Source: HGM04593 sp045631205 (GTDB lineage Bacteria; Bacteroidota; Bacteroidia; Bacteroidales; Bacteroidaceae). From it: a DNA stretch of 64,000 bases. The position numbers and the translations under genes were made by a program. This document shows, piece after piece, positions 16,427 through 25,098 of this stretch (position 1 is the stretch's first letter; the number at the start of each line of letters is the position of its first letter). The notes beneath the pieces were generated by a model. That model saw only the letters and a list, made by a program, of their open reading frames with translations. It did no database searches and had not been told where the DNA came from. The stretch is taken from contig JAZQUI010000028.1 in the NCBI GenBank assembly GCA_045631205.1, positions 62,001 through 126,000 of the forward strand, in the 5' to 3' direction.

Positions 16427-17950
16427 ATGTCAGGAAACATAGGGCGTATTTCCCAAATAATAGGTGCAGTGGTCGATGTCACTTTCGATATAAAAGATGA
16501 AAGTGGAAAAGTGGTTCTGCCTGCGATACACGAGGCTCTTTCGGTACAATGTAGCGATGGACGTGAACTTATTCTCGAGGTACAGCAACATATTGGTGAC
16601 GACACCGTGCGCACTGTGGCTATGGACCGCACCGCGGGCTTGTCGCGTAAAATGTCGGTTGTAGCCACCGGTGCCCCAATTACAATGCCTGTGGGTGACC
16701 AGATAAAAGGGCGTATGATGAATGTCGTCGGTTCATCAATCGATGGTATGCGTGCGCTCGACAAGAGTGGTGCCTATCCGATACACCGTGAGGCTCCTAA
16801 GTTTGAAGAACTTTCCACTGCGCAAGAGATTCTTTATACAGGTATAAAGGTTATTGACTTGCTCGAACCCTATTGCAAGGGTGGTAAGATAGGCCTTTTT
16901 GGTGGTGCCGGTGTTGGTAAAACAGTGCTTATCATGGAACTTATAAACAATATCGCAAAGGGACACGACGGATATTCTGTCTTTGCCGGTGTGGGTGAAC
17001 GTACCCGTGAAGGTAATGACCTTTTGCGTGAAATGATAGAGTCGAACGTGGTGCGTTACGGCGATGAGTTCAAGAAAAGTATGGAGAAGGGTGAATGGGA
17101 CCTTTCAAAGGTCGATTATAGTGAGGTTGAAAAATCTCAGGCAACCCTTGTCTATGGCCAGATGAATGAACCTCCCGGTGCGCGTGCTTCGGTAGCCCTT
17201 TCTGGTCTTACTATAGCCGAAGCTTTTCGTGACGCGGGTGCAGCCGAGGGTAAAAGCAATGATATCCTCTTCTTTATTGATAATATTTTCCGTTTTACAC
17301 AGGCCGGCTCCGAGGTTTCTGCCCTGCTTGGCCGAATGCCGGGCTCGGTAGGTTATCAGCCTACGCTTGCAAGTGAGATGGGAGCTATGCAGGAGCGTAT
17401 CGCATCGACTATAAACGGCTCCATTACCTCGGTACAGGCAGTATATGTTCCTGCCGACGACTTGACCGACCCTGCTCCTGCAACAACCTTTACCCACCTT
17501 GATGCAACAACGGTGCTCAGTCGTAAGATTGCCGAGTTAGGAATATATCCGGCAGTGGATCCTCTTGATTCAACATCGCGTATACTCGATGCAAATATAG
17601 TGGGAAAGGAACACTATGACACAGCGCAACGCGTGAAACAGATTTTGCAACGCAACAAGGAATTGCAGGATATAATATCAATCCTTGGTATGGAGGAGTT
17701 GTCCGAGGAGGATCGCATTACAGTAAATAGAGCTCGTCGTGTGCAGCGTTTTCTCTCGCAACCGTTTACTGTTGCCGAGCAATTTACCGGAGTGAAAGGT
17801 GTCATGGTGCCAATAGAGGATACCATTCGTGGTTTTAATATGATTCTCAATGGAGAGGTTGATCATATTCCCGAACAGGCATTCCTCAACGTGGGAACAA
17901 TTGAAGATGCCATCGCCAAGGGCGAAAAGATGCTTGAACAGATAAAATAA
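16427..17950 (+). CDS. atpD: F1-ATPase beta subunit
   Basis: A 507-aa catalytic subunit of the F-type ATP synthase. The P-loop GGAGVGKT lies at residues 159-166; 'FAGVGERTREGNDL' holds the catalytic Glu, and the signature 'PALSGLTIAEAFRD'-type sequence reads 'VALSGLTIAEAFRD' here. 'DELTDP'-type DELSEED region reads 'MEELSEEDRI'. Length is normal for Bacteroidales. It is the first gene of the operon, as usual in this phylum, and is followed 22 nt later by atpC. Confidence 0.97.
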   Translation: MSGNIGRISQIIGAVVDVTFDIKDESGKVVLPAIHEALSVQCSDGRELILEVQQHIGDDTVRTVAMDRTAGLSRKMSVVATGAPITMPVGDQIKGRMMNVVGSSIDGMRALDKSGAYPIHREAPKFEELSTAQEILYTGIKVIDLLEPYCKGGKIGLFGGAGVGKTVLIMELINNIAKGHDGYSVFAGVGERTREGNDLLREMIESNVVRYGDEFKKSMEKGEWDLSKVDYSEVEKSQATLVYGQMNEPPGARASVALSGLTIAEAFRDAGAAEGKSNDILFFIDNIFRFTQAGSEVSALLGRMPGSVGYQPTLASEMGAMQERIASTINGSITSVQAVYVPADDLTDPAPATTFTHLDATTVLSRKIAELGIYPAVDPLDSTSRILDANIVGKEHYDTAQRVKQILQRNKELQDIISILGMEELSEEDRITVNRARRVQRFLSQPFTVAEQFTGVKGVMVPIEDTIRGFNMILNGEVDHIPEQAFLNVGTIEDAIAKGEKMLEQIK

Positions 17951-17972
17951 CAGTTTGCACACATATATACTG

Positions 17973-18233
17973 ATGGCCGAGCGTGAAATGAAACTTATAA
18001 TACTCTCGCCCGAAAAGAGTTGCTTTTCGGGCAGTGTTGCACGTGTCTATCTCCCCGGAGCATTGGAACCTTTTACTGTGCTTTATAACCACGCTCCCAT
18101 TATCTCTGTTCTCAAAAAAGGAACTATACGTTGGGTGGGGGAGAATAGCGGCGAAATATCCATTAAAAGCGGCTTTGTCGAAGTAAAGGATAATGTGGTG
18201 ACCGCTTGTGTGGAAACAACCGAAGAAAAATAA
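17973..18233 (+). CDS. atpC: F1-ATPase epsilon subunit, short form
   Basis: An 86-aa epsilon subunit made only of the N-terminal beta-sandwich ('LIILSPEKSCFSGSVARVYL', 'NHAPIISVLKKGTIRW', 'SGFVEVKDNVVTACVE'). The C-terminal two-helix domain that inhibits ATP hydrolysis in E. coli and Bacillus is absent; short forms are known in this phylum. The start could be the ATG at 17973 or at 17988; the family opening favours 17988, and 17973 adds MAERE. Confidence 0.9.
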   Translation: MAEREMKLIILSPEKSCFSGSVARVYLPGALEPFTVLYNHAPIISVLKKGTIRWVGENSGEISIKSGFVEVKDNVVTACVETTEEK

Positions 18234-18235
18234 CT

Positions 18236-18607
18236 ATGAAAACAAAAACAATACTATTGGTAACATTGACAGTGTTCATCGCTATGCTGCTTGTTGAAAC
18301 ACTGGCTCACACCTGTTTCCCGAAACTGCTTTTTTCGGGCAGTTGGTTGGTGCCACTGTATTATTGGCTTTTTTATGTAGTGGCATCATGTATGGTCACT
18401 CCTTCAATGAGCGGTGCAGAGTTTACCCGCTTCATCCTTGGTCTTAAAGGCGCAAAAATCTTCGTATCAATGATTTTTGCAGTAGCGGTAGCGTTCTTTA
18501 TGCGCGATAGTGTTATGGCATTGGTGTTGAACTTGATTCTTTACTATTTGTTGTTGCTTGTACCCGAGTGTGCCTACTGTATGTACATGAAGAAACATAT
18601 AAAATAA
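18236..18607 (+). CDS. Membrane protein of the atp operon (AtpI-like)
   Basis: A 123-aa protein with four predicted transmembrane helices (starting TILLVTLTVFIAMLLVETLA and 'LVPLYYWLFYVVASCMV'). It lies between atpC and atpB, 4 nt upstream of atpB, which is where AtpI/AtpZ-type assembly or ion-uptake factors occur in other phyla. Sequence similarity to AtpI is not obvious by eye, so the call rests on position and topology. A protein at this place is common in Bacteroidales atp operons. Confidence 0.7.
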   Translation: MKTKTILLVTLTVFIAMLLVETLAHTCFPKLLFSGSWLVPLYYWLFYVVASCMVTPSMSGAEFTRFILGLKGAKIFVSMIFAVAVAFFMRDSVMALVLNLILYYLLLLVPECAYCMYMKKHIK

Positions 18608-18611
18608 GATA

Positions 18612-19685
18612 ATGAGAAAGTTGCATTACATATTATCCCTTTTGCTCATATTCTTGCCTGCGACAAGCCGGCAATTGTATGCAGCGCAGGAGAGTGGTGC
18701 TCCTTTTGATGCTACAAAAGTTATATTTGAGCATTTGAACGATTCGTATGAGTGGCACATAACAACATTGGGCGATAAGCATATATCTATACCGCTTCCC
18801 GTGATACTTTATAGCGAAAGTTCCGGGTGGAATTTGTTTTCTTCCAGTGTGTTCCACCATTACGATACGCATAATGGTTTCTACATCGCAAGCGAGGGAG
18901 ATAATGCCGGTAAAATAGTGGAACGTGATGCCGCGGGGAATGAAACACGCCCGCTATTCGATATCTCCATAACCAAGAACGTGCTGGCAATATTTCTGAA
19001 TGCGGCCCTGCTTGTTGTAATTATGCTGTTCACGGCACGTTGGTACAAGAAACGAAAAACGGAATATACTGCACCGCGTGGTTTTGTGGGTGCTATGGAG
19101 GCACTTGTAACAATGGTGGTAGAAGAGGTTATAAAACCCAATGTGGGCAAGCAGGCAGGGCGTTTTACGCCTTATCTGCTCACGGTGTTTTTCTTTATTC
19201 TATTGAGCAATATTATGGGCCTTATACCCATCTTTCCCGGTGGTGCTAATGTGACAGGTAACATTGCTGTGACGCTCGCTCTTTCTCTTTGTACATTTAT
19301 AGCGGTAAATGTTTTTGGAAATAAAGAGTATTGGAAAGAAATCCTTTGGCCCGATGTTCCCTTGTTGCTCAAATTCCCTGTGCCTTTGATGCCTTTTATT
19401 GAGCTTACGGGAATTTTTGTTAAGCCTTTTGCTTTGACCGTGCGTCTATTTGCAAATATTTTTGCAGGTCACACCGCTTTGTTGGTTTTTGTCTGCCTCA
19501 TATTTATTACGGCAGCCGTAAACGAATATCTTGGTGGTGCAATGAGTGTGATATCGGTATTTTTTACAGTCTTTATGAATATCCTTGAGTTGTTGGTTGC
19601 CTTTATACAAGCGTTTGTGTTTACAATGCTCTCTTCTGTATTCATAGGGCTTGCGCAACCCGAACATCATAGCAACAAACACTGA
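18612..19685 (+). CDS. atpB: Fo ATP synthase subunit a
   Basis: A 357-aa subunit a of the proton channel. A signal-peptide-like N-terminus (LSLLLIFLPATSRQLYAAQ) and a ~110-residue periplasmic part precede the usual five to six helices, a layout seen in Bacteroidetes. The essential Arg is in 'KPFALTVRLFANIFAGHT'. Further helix motifs are 'LLSNIMGLIPIFPGGANVTG' and 'LELLVAFIQAFVFTML'. It precedes atpE by 35 nt. Confidence 0.95.
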   Translation: MRKLHYILSLLLIFLPATSRQLYAAQESGAPFDATKVIFEHLNDSYEWHITTLGDKHISIPLPVILYSESSGWNLFSSSVFHHYDTHNGFYIASEGDNAGKIVERDAAGNETRPLFDISITKNVLAIFLNAALLVVIMLFTARWYKKRKTEYTAPRGFVGAMEALVTMVVEEVIKPNVGKQAGRFTPYLLTVFFFILLSNIMGLIPIFPGGANVTGNIAVTLALSLCTFIAVNVFGNKEYWKEILWPDVPLLLKFPVPLMPFIELTGIFVKPFALTVRLFANIFAGHTALLVFVCLIFITAAVNEYLGGAMSVISVFFTVFMNILELLVAFIQAFVFTMLSSVFIGLAQPEHHSNKH

Positions 19686-19720
19686 ACGAGATAATTATTA
19701 ACCTTTTAAAAATATAAATT

Positions 19721-19969
19721 ATGTTTACAATCTTTTTACAAGTGGCAGCAGTAAGTATGGCAAAAGCAGCAGCTGCATTTGCAGCAAGCGTAGTGGTACT
19801 TGGTGCAGCATTCGGCATTAGCCGCATTGCATCTACAGCTTTGGAGTCTATGGCGCGTCAACCCGAAGTTGCAGGAGACATCCGTTCCAGTATGATACTT
19901 GCAGCAGCTCTCATTGAGGGTGTGTCTATGTTTGCGATTCTTGTTTCGATACTTGTTATTTTGATGTAA
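19721..19969 (+). CDS. atpE: Fo ATP synthase subunit c
   Basis: An 82-aa hairpin of two transmembrane helices joined by the polar loop 'ESMARQPEV' (R-Q-P). The ion-binding Glu is in 'AALIEGVSMF'. The residue after this Glu is Gly rather than Ser/Thr, and helix 1 lacks the Gln of Na+-binding c subunits, so proton coupling is more likely; this is an inference. Confidence 0.95.
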   Translation: MFTIFLQVAAVSMAKAAAAFAASVVVLGAAFGISRIASTALESMARQPEVAGDIRSSMILAAALIEGVSMFAILVSILVILM

Positions 19970-19980
19970 AAAGGTAGAGG

Positions 19981-20490
19981 ATGTCTATTTTATTACCCGA
20001 TGCAGGTCTTCTCTTCTGGATGCTTATAGCATTCGGAATAGTGTTTTTCATCCTGGCAAAATATGCTTTCCCGGCGATAACTTCAATGATAGATGAGCGT
20101 AAGCGTTTCATTGACGAATCGTTAAAGAATGCCGAGGCTGCAAATGCCCGGCTTGCCGATATTAAAACAGAGGGTGAAGCAATGTTGAAGGCTGCGCGTG
20201 AGGAGCAGACAAAAATACTGCGCGAAGCAGCTGTTGCACGCGAGCAGATTTTGCGCGAGGCACGTGAAAAAGCCGAGGCCGAAGGTGGTAAGATACTGGC
20301 CGAAGCGCGTCGAGTTATCGAGCAAGAGAAGGAAGATGCTTTGCGTGAGATACGCAATACTGTTGCAGAATTGTCAATAAGTGTTGCCGAGAAGGTGTTG
20401 CGACGAGAGTTGTCCTCGGAAACTGCGGAGCAGAATTACACCGAAAGGCTTGTAGATGAGGCAATGCAACAAAGAGATCGCGATAAATAA
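19981..20490 (+). CDS. atpF: Fo ATP synthase subunit b
   Basis: A 169-aa peripheral-stalk subunit: one N-terminal membrane helix (LLFWMLIAFGIVFFILAKY), then a long charged coiled coil rich in AR/EA repeats (residues ~45-150, 'REAVAREQILREAREKAEA'). It ends with 'EKVLRRELSSETAEQNYTER', the family's delta-binding end. It overlaps atpH by one base (TAATG), which implies translational coupling. Confidence 0.95.
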   Translation: MSILLPDAGLLFWMLIAFGIVFFILAKYAFPAITSMIDERKRFIDESLKNAEAANARLADIKTEGEAMLKAAREEQTKILREAAVAREQILREAREKAEAEGGKILAEARRVIEQEKEDALREIRNTVAELSISVAEKVLRRELSSETAEQNYTERLVDEAMQQRDRDK

Positions 20491-21041
20491 TGAACATTGG
20501 GATTATATCGAAACGATACGCCGAAGCTCTTTATGACTACGCAAAGGAGCTGGAAACCGAAGATGCAGTGTATAAGAATATGCTGCAGTTGAAGGATGTG
20601 CTGCGCAATTTCAAAGAGTTGCCGGTGATTCTTGCTAACCCCTCTTTGGCACTTAAAGAACGAAATGAACTCATTTGTAGCCTGGTGGACAATCCCTCTC
20701 CGGCCTTTTCGCGTTTCGCCACTCTTGTGGCAAAAGCATCACGTGAGGAGTATCTGTTATATATGGCATATGCGTATATAGATATTTATCGTGCTGCTAA
20801 GAAAATTGTGGCAGTGAAAATAACAACGGCAACACCTTTGTCTCCGAGTGTACAGCAGAAAATTGAAAGTATCATAGAAAAACATGATATAGCGGCAGTG
20901 GAGGTTAAAAACATTGTCGATGAAACGCTTATCGGAGGTTTCATTTGTGAAGCCGACAATACTCGTCTCGATGCTAGCGTGAAAAAGCAGCTCGACGAGA
21001 TAAAGAAACAATTGGTAAGAACTAATAGAAAGATAGTATAA
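20490..21041 (+). CDS. atpH: F1-ATPase delta subunit
   Basis: A 183-aa OSCP/delta subunit. N-terminal helical bundle 'IGIISKRYAEALYDYAKE', C-terminal 'VKNIVDETLIGGFICEADNT' and 'DASVKKQLDEIKKQL' match the family signature (LIGGFxxxxxxxxxDxSxxxxL). It links the peripheral stalk to the alpha subunits. Located 1 nt before atpA. Confidence 0.95.
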   Translation: MNIGIISKRYAEALYDYAKELETEDAVYKNMLQLKDVLRNFKELPVILANPSLALKERNELICSLVDNPSPAFSRFATLVAKASREEYLLYMAYAYIDIYRAAKKIVAVKITTATPLSPSVQQKIESIIEKHDIAAVEVKNIVDETLIGGFICEADNTRLDASVKKQLDEIKKQLVRTNRKIV

Positions 21042-21042
21042 G

Positions 21043-22620
21043 ATGAATATAAGACCGAGTGAAGTTTCGGCAGTACTATTCGAACAGTTGAAGGGTATCG
21101 ACAATGGTGCCAAATATGACGAAGTTGGTACCGTGCTGCAGGTGAGCGACGGTGTCGTGCGTATATATGGTCTCAATAATGCCGAAGCCGAGGAGTTGCT
21201 TGAATTTGACAATGGTATAAAGGCCATTGTAATGAACCTTGAAGAGGATAATGTGGGAGCTATTTTGCTTGGCCCCACAGATAAAATCAAGGAGGGAATG
21301 ACGGTGAAGCGTACAGGTCGCATAGCCTCTATTGATGTGTGTGATGGTATGCTCGGGCGTGTTATAACTCCTCTTGGCGAGCCTCTCGATGGAAAAGGTG
21401 ATATTGAGGGTGAGAAGTTTGAACTGCCTCTCGACCGTAAAGCTCCGGGAGTAATATTCCGTCAACCGGTTACAGAACCACTGCAGACAGGTATAAAGTC
21501 TATTGACTCAATGATACCTATAGGTCGCGGACAACGCGAACTTATAATCGGAGACCGCCAGACCGGTAAAACGGCTATTGCAATCGATGCCATAATCAAC
21601 CAACGTGCAAATTATGAAGCAGGCAAACCTGTTTATTGCATATATGTTGCCATTGGCCAAAAGGGTTCTACCGTTGCCTCTATTGTAAATACTTTGCGCA
21701 AGCACGGTGCATTGGATTACACCGTAGTGGTGGTGGCCACAGCATCCGATACTGCTGCGATGCAATATTATGCACCAATGGCCGGTGCAGCCATTGGTGA
21801 GTATTTCCGCGACACCGGACGTCACGCATTGGTGGTATATGATGATCTCTCAAAACAAGCCGTGGCATATCGTGAGGTATCTCTCATACTCCGTCGTCCG
21901 TCGGGTCGTGAAGCATATCCCGGTGATGTATTCTATCTGCATTCACGCCTGCTTGAGCGTGCAGCAAAAATAATAAACCAGCAAGAGGTTGCCGAACAGA
22001 TGAACGACCTTCCTTCTTCACTAAAAGGAAAGGTGAAGGGCGGTGGCTCACTTACGGCTCTTCCCATTATTGAGACACAGGCGGGTGATGTATCGGCATA
22101 TATCCCCACAAACGTAATTTCCATTACCGACGGACAGATATACCTCGAAAGTGACCTTTTCAATCAGGGCTTCCGTCCTGCGGTGAATGTGGGAATTTCC
22201 GTGTCCCGTGTTGGTGGTAATGCACAGATAAAGTCAATGAAGAAGGTTGCCGGAACACTTAAAATTGACCAGGCACAATTCCGTGAACTCGAAGCATTTG
22301 CAAAGTTCGGCAGCGATATGGATCCTGTGACAAAAATGGTGATAGATCGTGGTCGCCGTAACAATGCTCTGCTTGTACAACCTCAATATACACCTATGCC
22401 CGTAGGCGAGCAGGTTGCGATACTTTATTGTGGAGTAAACAATCTTTTGAGCAAAGTGCCTCAAAACAGAGTGCCGGAATTTGAGGAAATATTCCTTGAC
22501 AAGATGCGTACCAACCATAAAGAGGATGTACTCGATGTTCTCTCCTCGGGTGTCATTGACGAAACCGTGGCAAAAACAATTGAGGCTATAGCGGGTGAGA
22601 TAGCATCAACGCTTAATTAG
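21043..22620 (+). CDS. atpA: F1-ATPase alpha subunit
   Basis: A 525-aa non-catalytic nucleotide-binding subunit. P-loop GDRQTGKT at residues 170-177; 'PIGRGQRELIIGDRQTG' and the signature 'PAVNVGISVSRVGGNAQ' are present. The N-terminal barrel contains 'VRIYGLNNAEAEELLEF'. Length is usual for the phylum. It is followed 9 nt later by atpG. Confidence 0.97.
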   Translation: MNIRPSEVSAVLFEQLKGIDNGAKYDEVGTVLQVSDGVVRIYGLNNAEAEELLEFDNGIKAIVMNLEEDNVGAILLGPTDKIKEGMTVKRTGRIASIDVCDGMLGRVITPLGEPLDGKGDIEGEKFELPLDRKAPGVIFRQPVTEPLQTGIKSIDSMIPIGRGQRELIIGDRQTGKTAIAIDAIINQRANYEAGKPVYCIYVAIGQKGSTVASIVNTLRKHGALDYTVVVVATASDTAAMQYYAPMAGAAIGEYFRDTGRHALVVYDDLSKQAVAYREVSLILRRPSGREAYPGDVFYLHSRLLERAAKIINQQEVAEQMNDLPSSLKGKVKGGGSLTALPIIETQAGDVSAYIPTNVISITDGQIYLESDLFNQGFRPAVNVGISVSRVGGNAQIKSMKKVAGTLKIDQAQFRELEAFAKFGSDMDPVTKMVIDRGRRNNALLVQPQYTPMPVGEQVAILYCGVNNLLSKVPQNRVPEFEEIFLDKMRTNHKEDVLDVLSSGVIDETVAKTIEAIAGEIASTLN

Positions 22621-22629
22621 TGCAGTGGT

Positions 22630-23487
22630 ATGAACCTCAAAGAGATAAAACAAAGAATTCAGTCGGTGAAAAGCACGCAGAAGATAACTTCGGCTATGAA
22701 GTTGGTCTCTGCTGCAAAACTTCGTCGTGCCCAGAATGTGATAGAGAATATGCGACCCTATCAGCAAAAGCTCGATGAAATTTTTTCTGCGTTCATCAAT
22801 GGTGGCGGGCAACTGAATACGGTATATACTGCGGTTCGTGAACCACGAAAGGTTGCTATCATCACAGTCTCTTCGAACTCGAGTCTTTGTGGTGGGTTCA
22901 ACGCGAATATAATTCGCGAAACAAAACAGGTTATCGATAAATATGTTGCCGACAGAGTTGATGTGGAACTAATTCCCGTGGGTAAGAAAATATCCGATGC
23001 TTTGCGCAGAATGGGGTTCGAAGAGAATTCTTCACTCAAGGAGCAGGCAGCAGCGGTGTCATATAACGTGGTGGCCGATGTTGCCGCAGGGCTTATGAAC
23101 CGTTTTGCTTCCGGCGAATTAGACCGTGTAGAACTTGTATATACTCATTTTCATTCGGCATCTAAACTAACGCCGGTACAGGAGCTTCTTTTGCCGGCAG
23201 ATTTGAATACAATATCCAATGCCACTAGTAGTACAGGAGATTTTATTGTTGAACCATCACCCGAAACTATTTTACAGGAACTCTTGCCGCGTGTTGTTGT
23301 TATGCGTCTTTTTACAGCATTGCTCGACTCTACGGCTGCCGAGCATGCGGCTCGTATGGTGGCTATGCAGGTAGCAACCGACAATGCAGACGACCTTATA
23401 GAAGAACTTGTACGCGAGTATAACAAGGGACGTCAGCAGGCTATAACAAACGAACTTCTCGATATTGTTGCCGGCAGTGCCAACTGA
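22630..23487 (+). CDS. atpG: F1-ATPase gamma subunit
   Basis: A 285-aa rotor-shaft subunit. The N-terminal helix 'NLKEIKQRIQSVKSTQKITS' and 'AMKLVSAAKLRRAQ', the mid 'SNSSLCGGFNANI', and the C-terminal helix 'EEHAARMVAMQVATDNAD' (here starting AAEHAARM) followed by 'LVREYNKGRQQAITNELLDI' are diagnostic. It is the last atp gene; the next gene starts 32 nt downstream. Confidence 0.96.
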   Translation: MNLKEIKQRIQSVKSTQKITSAMKLVSAAKLRRAQNVIENMRPYQQKLDEIFSAFINGGGQLNTVYTAVREPRKVAIITVSSNSSLCGGFNANIIRETKQVIDKYVADRVDVELIPVGKKISDALRRMGFEENSSLKEQAAAVSYNVVADVAAGLMNRFASGELDRVELVYTHFHSASKLTPVQELLLPADLNTISNATSSTGDFIVEPSPETILQELLPRVVVMRLFTALLDSTAAEHAARMVAMQVATDNADDLIEELVREYNKGRQQAITNELLDIVAGSAN

Positions 23488-23519
23488 TTCTTTTCGTTAC
23501 TATAAAGACATTTTCATCA

Positions 23520-24626
23520 ATGAAAAACATATTCTTTCTTTTTATGTTTGCCATCATTTTTGCTTCGTGCAATAATGATAATATTCGTGTTGCGGGAGTT
23601 GTGGAGAATGGCTGTTTAAGTGATGGCGACAGCGTATATCTAATGCAGCCCGATGGAAACAATGTAGCCAAAATCAAAGGCCGTGCGGTAGTGCGTAATG
23701 GCCATTTCAAGATTACAGGAAATACATCACTTCCTGCATTTTGCAATGTTGTTGTCTTTAATCCATCCGGCACTCTTGCCCGTAAGGTCGATTTTATTGC
23801 CGAGGGTGGTGAAGTCTCTGTAAGGCTTCTTCCCGAGTATTATCGCGTGGCGGGTACTCCGCTTAATGATGTCTTGCAATCATATCGCGACTCAATGGAG
23901 GTGGCTTCACGTATCTATAAGCGTTATTATAGCAAGAAGGCCGAAACCCCAACCCTCTCCGAAATGGGCGTAAAAGAGGCCGACGATGTTATGGCCATAG
24001 CCTCGTTTCAGTATCGCACGGTGCTTTATCGTGCAATAGAGAGTAATATAGGTAATATATTGGCTCCTTATTTCATAAAAAACAACATAGACATCATAGA
24101 ACCATCGCGTGGTTTGCAATTTATAGAAAAGTTGCCGGCAGAGTATAAGGATGGGGTGATTGCATATATAAACGGGCTTTTTTCAGCCCAGGCGAAATAT
24201 GCACCCGGTCACCGCTATGGCGATTTTACTATGCTTGACATTGATGGATGTGAACACACTCTCTCCTCTTATGCGGGTAAAGGAAAGCCGGTAGTGATAA
24301 GCGTATGGGTTAGCGGTGATAAAAAATCAATGGCTTCTCAAAAAACTCTCTCCGCATTGGGTGAGCAATATGGCAACGAAGTGCAGTTCTTTGGTATCTC
24401 CATCGACAGGAATAGCAAAGTTTGGCGTTCTTCTGTGATGGAGAACTCTATGTGTGGAAAGCAACTTTGCGACCTAAAAGGGTGGAATAGCGCTTTTCTT
24501 TCACTTTATGGCATAGATAAGATTCCATATTTTATTTTGATAGATGGTGATGGAAATATATCGTATCGCGGAATTTCCATTTCCGACCTTTCTGCCTCTC
24601 TCCACGCTATTGCAAAGAAATATTGA
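23520..24626 (+). CDS. DUF4369/TlpA-like lipoprotein lacking the CxxC motif
   Basis: A 368-aa lipoprotein: signal MKNIFFLFMFAIIFASC. An N-terminal DUF4369-like beta domain (~20-115) is followed by a helical linker and a C-terminal thioredoxin-like domain (~235-365), with 'GDFTMLDIDGCEHTLSSYAG', 'VVISVWVSGDKKSMASQKTL', and 'YGIDKIPYFILIDGDGNI' containing the cis-Pro. In TlpA/ResA-like proteins the active site reads WCxxC; here it reads VSGDK, with no Cys. It keeps the fold but should not perform thiol-disulfide exchange. It may be co-transcribed with the atp operon (32-nt gap) and is closed by a terminator. Confidence 0.8.
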   Translation: MKNIFFLFMFAIIFASCNNDNIRVAGVVENGCLSDGDSVYLMQPDGNNVAKIKGRAVVRNGHFKITGNTSLPAFCNVVVFNPSGTLARKVDFIAEGGEVSVRLLPEYYRVAGTPLNDVLQSYRDSMEVASRIYKRYYSKKAETPTLSEMGVKEADDVMAIASFQYRTVLYRAIESNIGNILAPYFIKNNIDIIEPSRGLQFIEKLPAEYKDGVIAYINGLFSAQAKYAPGHRYGDFTMLDIDGCEHTLSSYAGKGKPVVISVWVSGDKKSMASQKTLSALGEQYGNEVQFFGISIDRNSKVWRSSVMENSMCGKQLCDLKGWNSAFLSLYGIDKIPYFILIDGDGNISYRGISISDLSASLHAIAKKY

Positions 24627-24660
24627 AGTTGGTTTAACTTTATACTTACATAAAATTATC

Positions 24661-24692
24661 CAGGGCTGCATTATATGCAGCCCTGAATTTTT
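24661..24692 (+). terminator. Terminator after the TlpA-like gene
   Basis: CAGGGCTGCA (24661-24670) and TGCAGCCCTG (24676-24685) form a perfect 10-bp stem with a TTATA loop, followed by AATTTTT. It also ends the atp transcript if the genes are co-transcribed. Confidence 0.9.
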
Positions 24693-24711
24693 ACCCCCAT
24701 TCTGCATTCCT

Positions 24712-24957
24712 TTACCCTTCTATCCCTTTTAGGGTTTGTTGCAGAAGAGCACCTATATTATCCTCTCCTTGTTCCCTTTCTTTGTTTAGCTTGACAAGAA
24801 AATCGGCAGTTGTTTTCAGTGCTTGGTTAATGGTGCCCGGGTCTTCGCAATTTGCTGTCAATTTTTCGAGCCTTTGTATCAGGCGGTGAAAAAGTGACAG
24901 CGTCTCGTTGTGTACATCGTCGATTGTAACACAACCGTTTTTTCTACTTTTTACCAT
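24712..24957 (-). CDS. Small helical protein, possible phage small-terminase-like ORF
   Basis: An 81-aa charged, all-helical protein (HNETLSLFHRLIQRLEKLTA, TADFLVKLNKEREQGEDNI) with a well-placed -7 box about 20 nt upstream, which supports the ATG at 24957. I do not recognise the family. It diverges from the phage structural genes and has the same orientation as the terminase remnant 8.7 kb to the left, which is why a TerS role is considered. Size and helicity are compatible with TerS, but no HTH is evident. A non-phage gene is equally possible. Confidence 0.5.
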   Translation of the reverse strand: MVKSRKNGCVTIDDVHNETLSLFHRLIQRLEKLTANCEDPGTINQALKTTADFLVKLNKEREQGEDNIGALLQQTLKGIEG

Positions 24958-24975
24958 CGGTTCAGTCTTTAAACG

Positions 24976-24983
24976 CAAAGATA
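24976..24983 (-). promoter_or_regulatory. -7 box of the 81-aa minus-strand gene
   Basis: TATCTTTG on the minus strand, an exact TAnnTTTG match, giving a leader of roughly 14 nt before the ATG at 24957. No TTTG was found near -33. Confidence 0.5.
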
Positions 24984-25098
24984 TATTAAAGTGAAAAAAA
25001 CAGGTTGTTGTTTTGATAATTTGTTGTGCCTTAACGCTTTTTGTCAAATTAGCAACCTTGTTTTTTTGTTTCGATATTTCTTTTGCACAAAAAAACGT

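Noticed and set aside
16427..24626. ATP synthase operon as phage cargo or transferred DNA
   Set aside because: Gene order and sequences are typical of Bacteroidales, composition matches the surroundings, and this is core metabolism; rearrangement of phage DNA around it is simpler.
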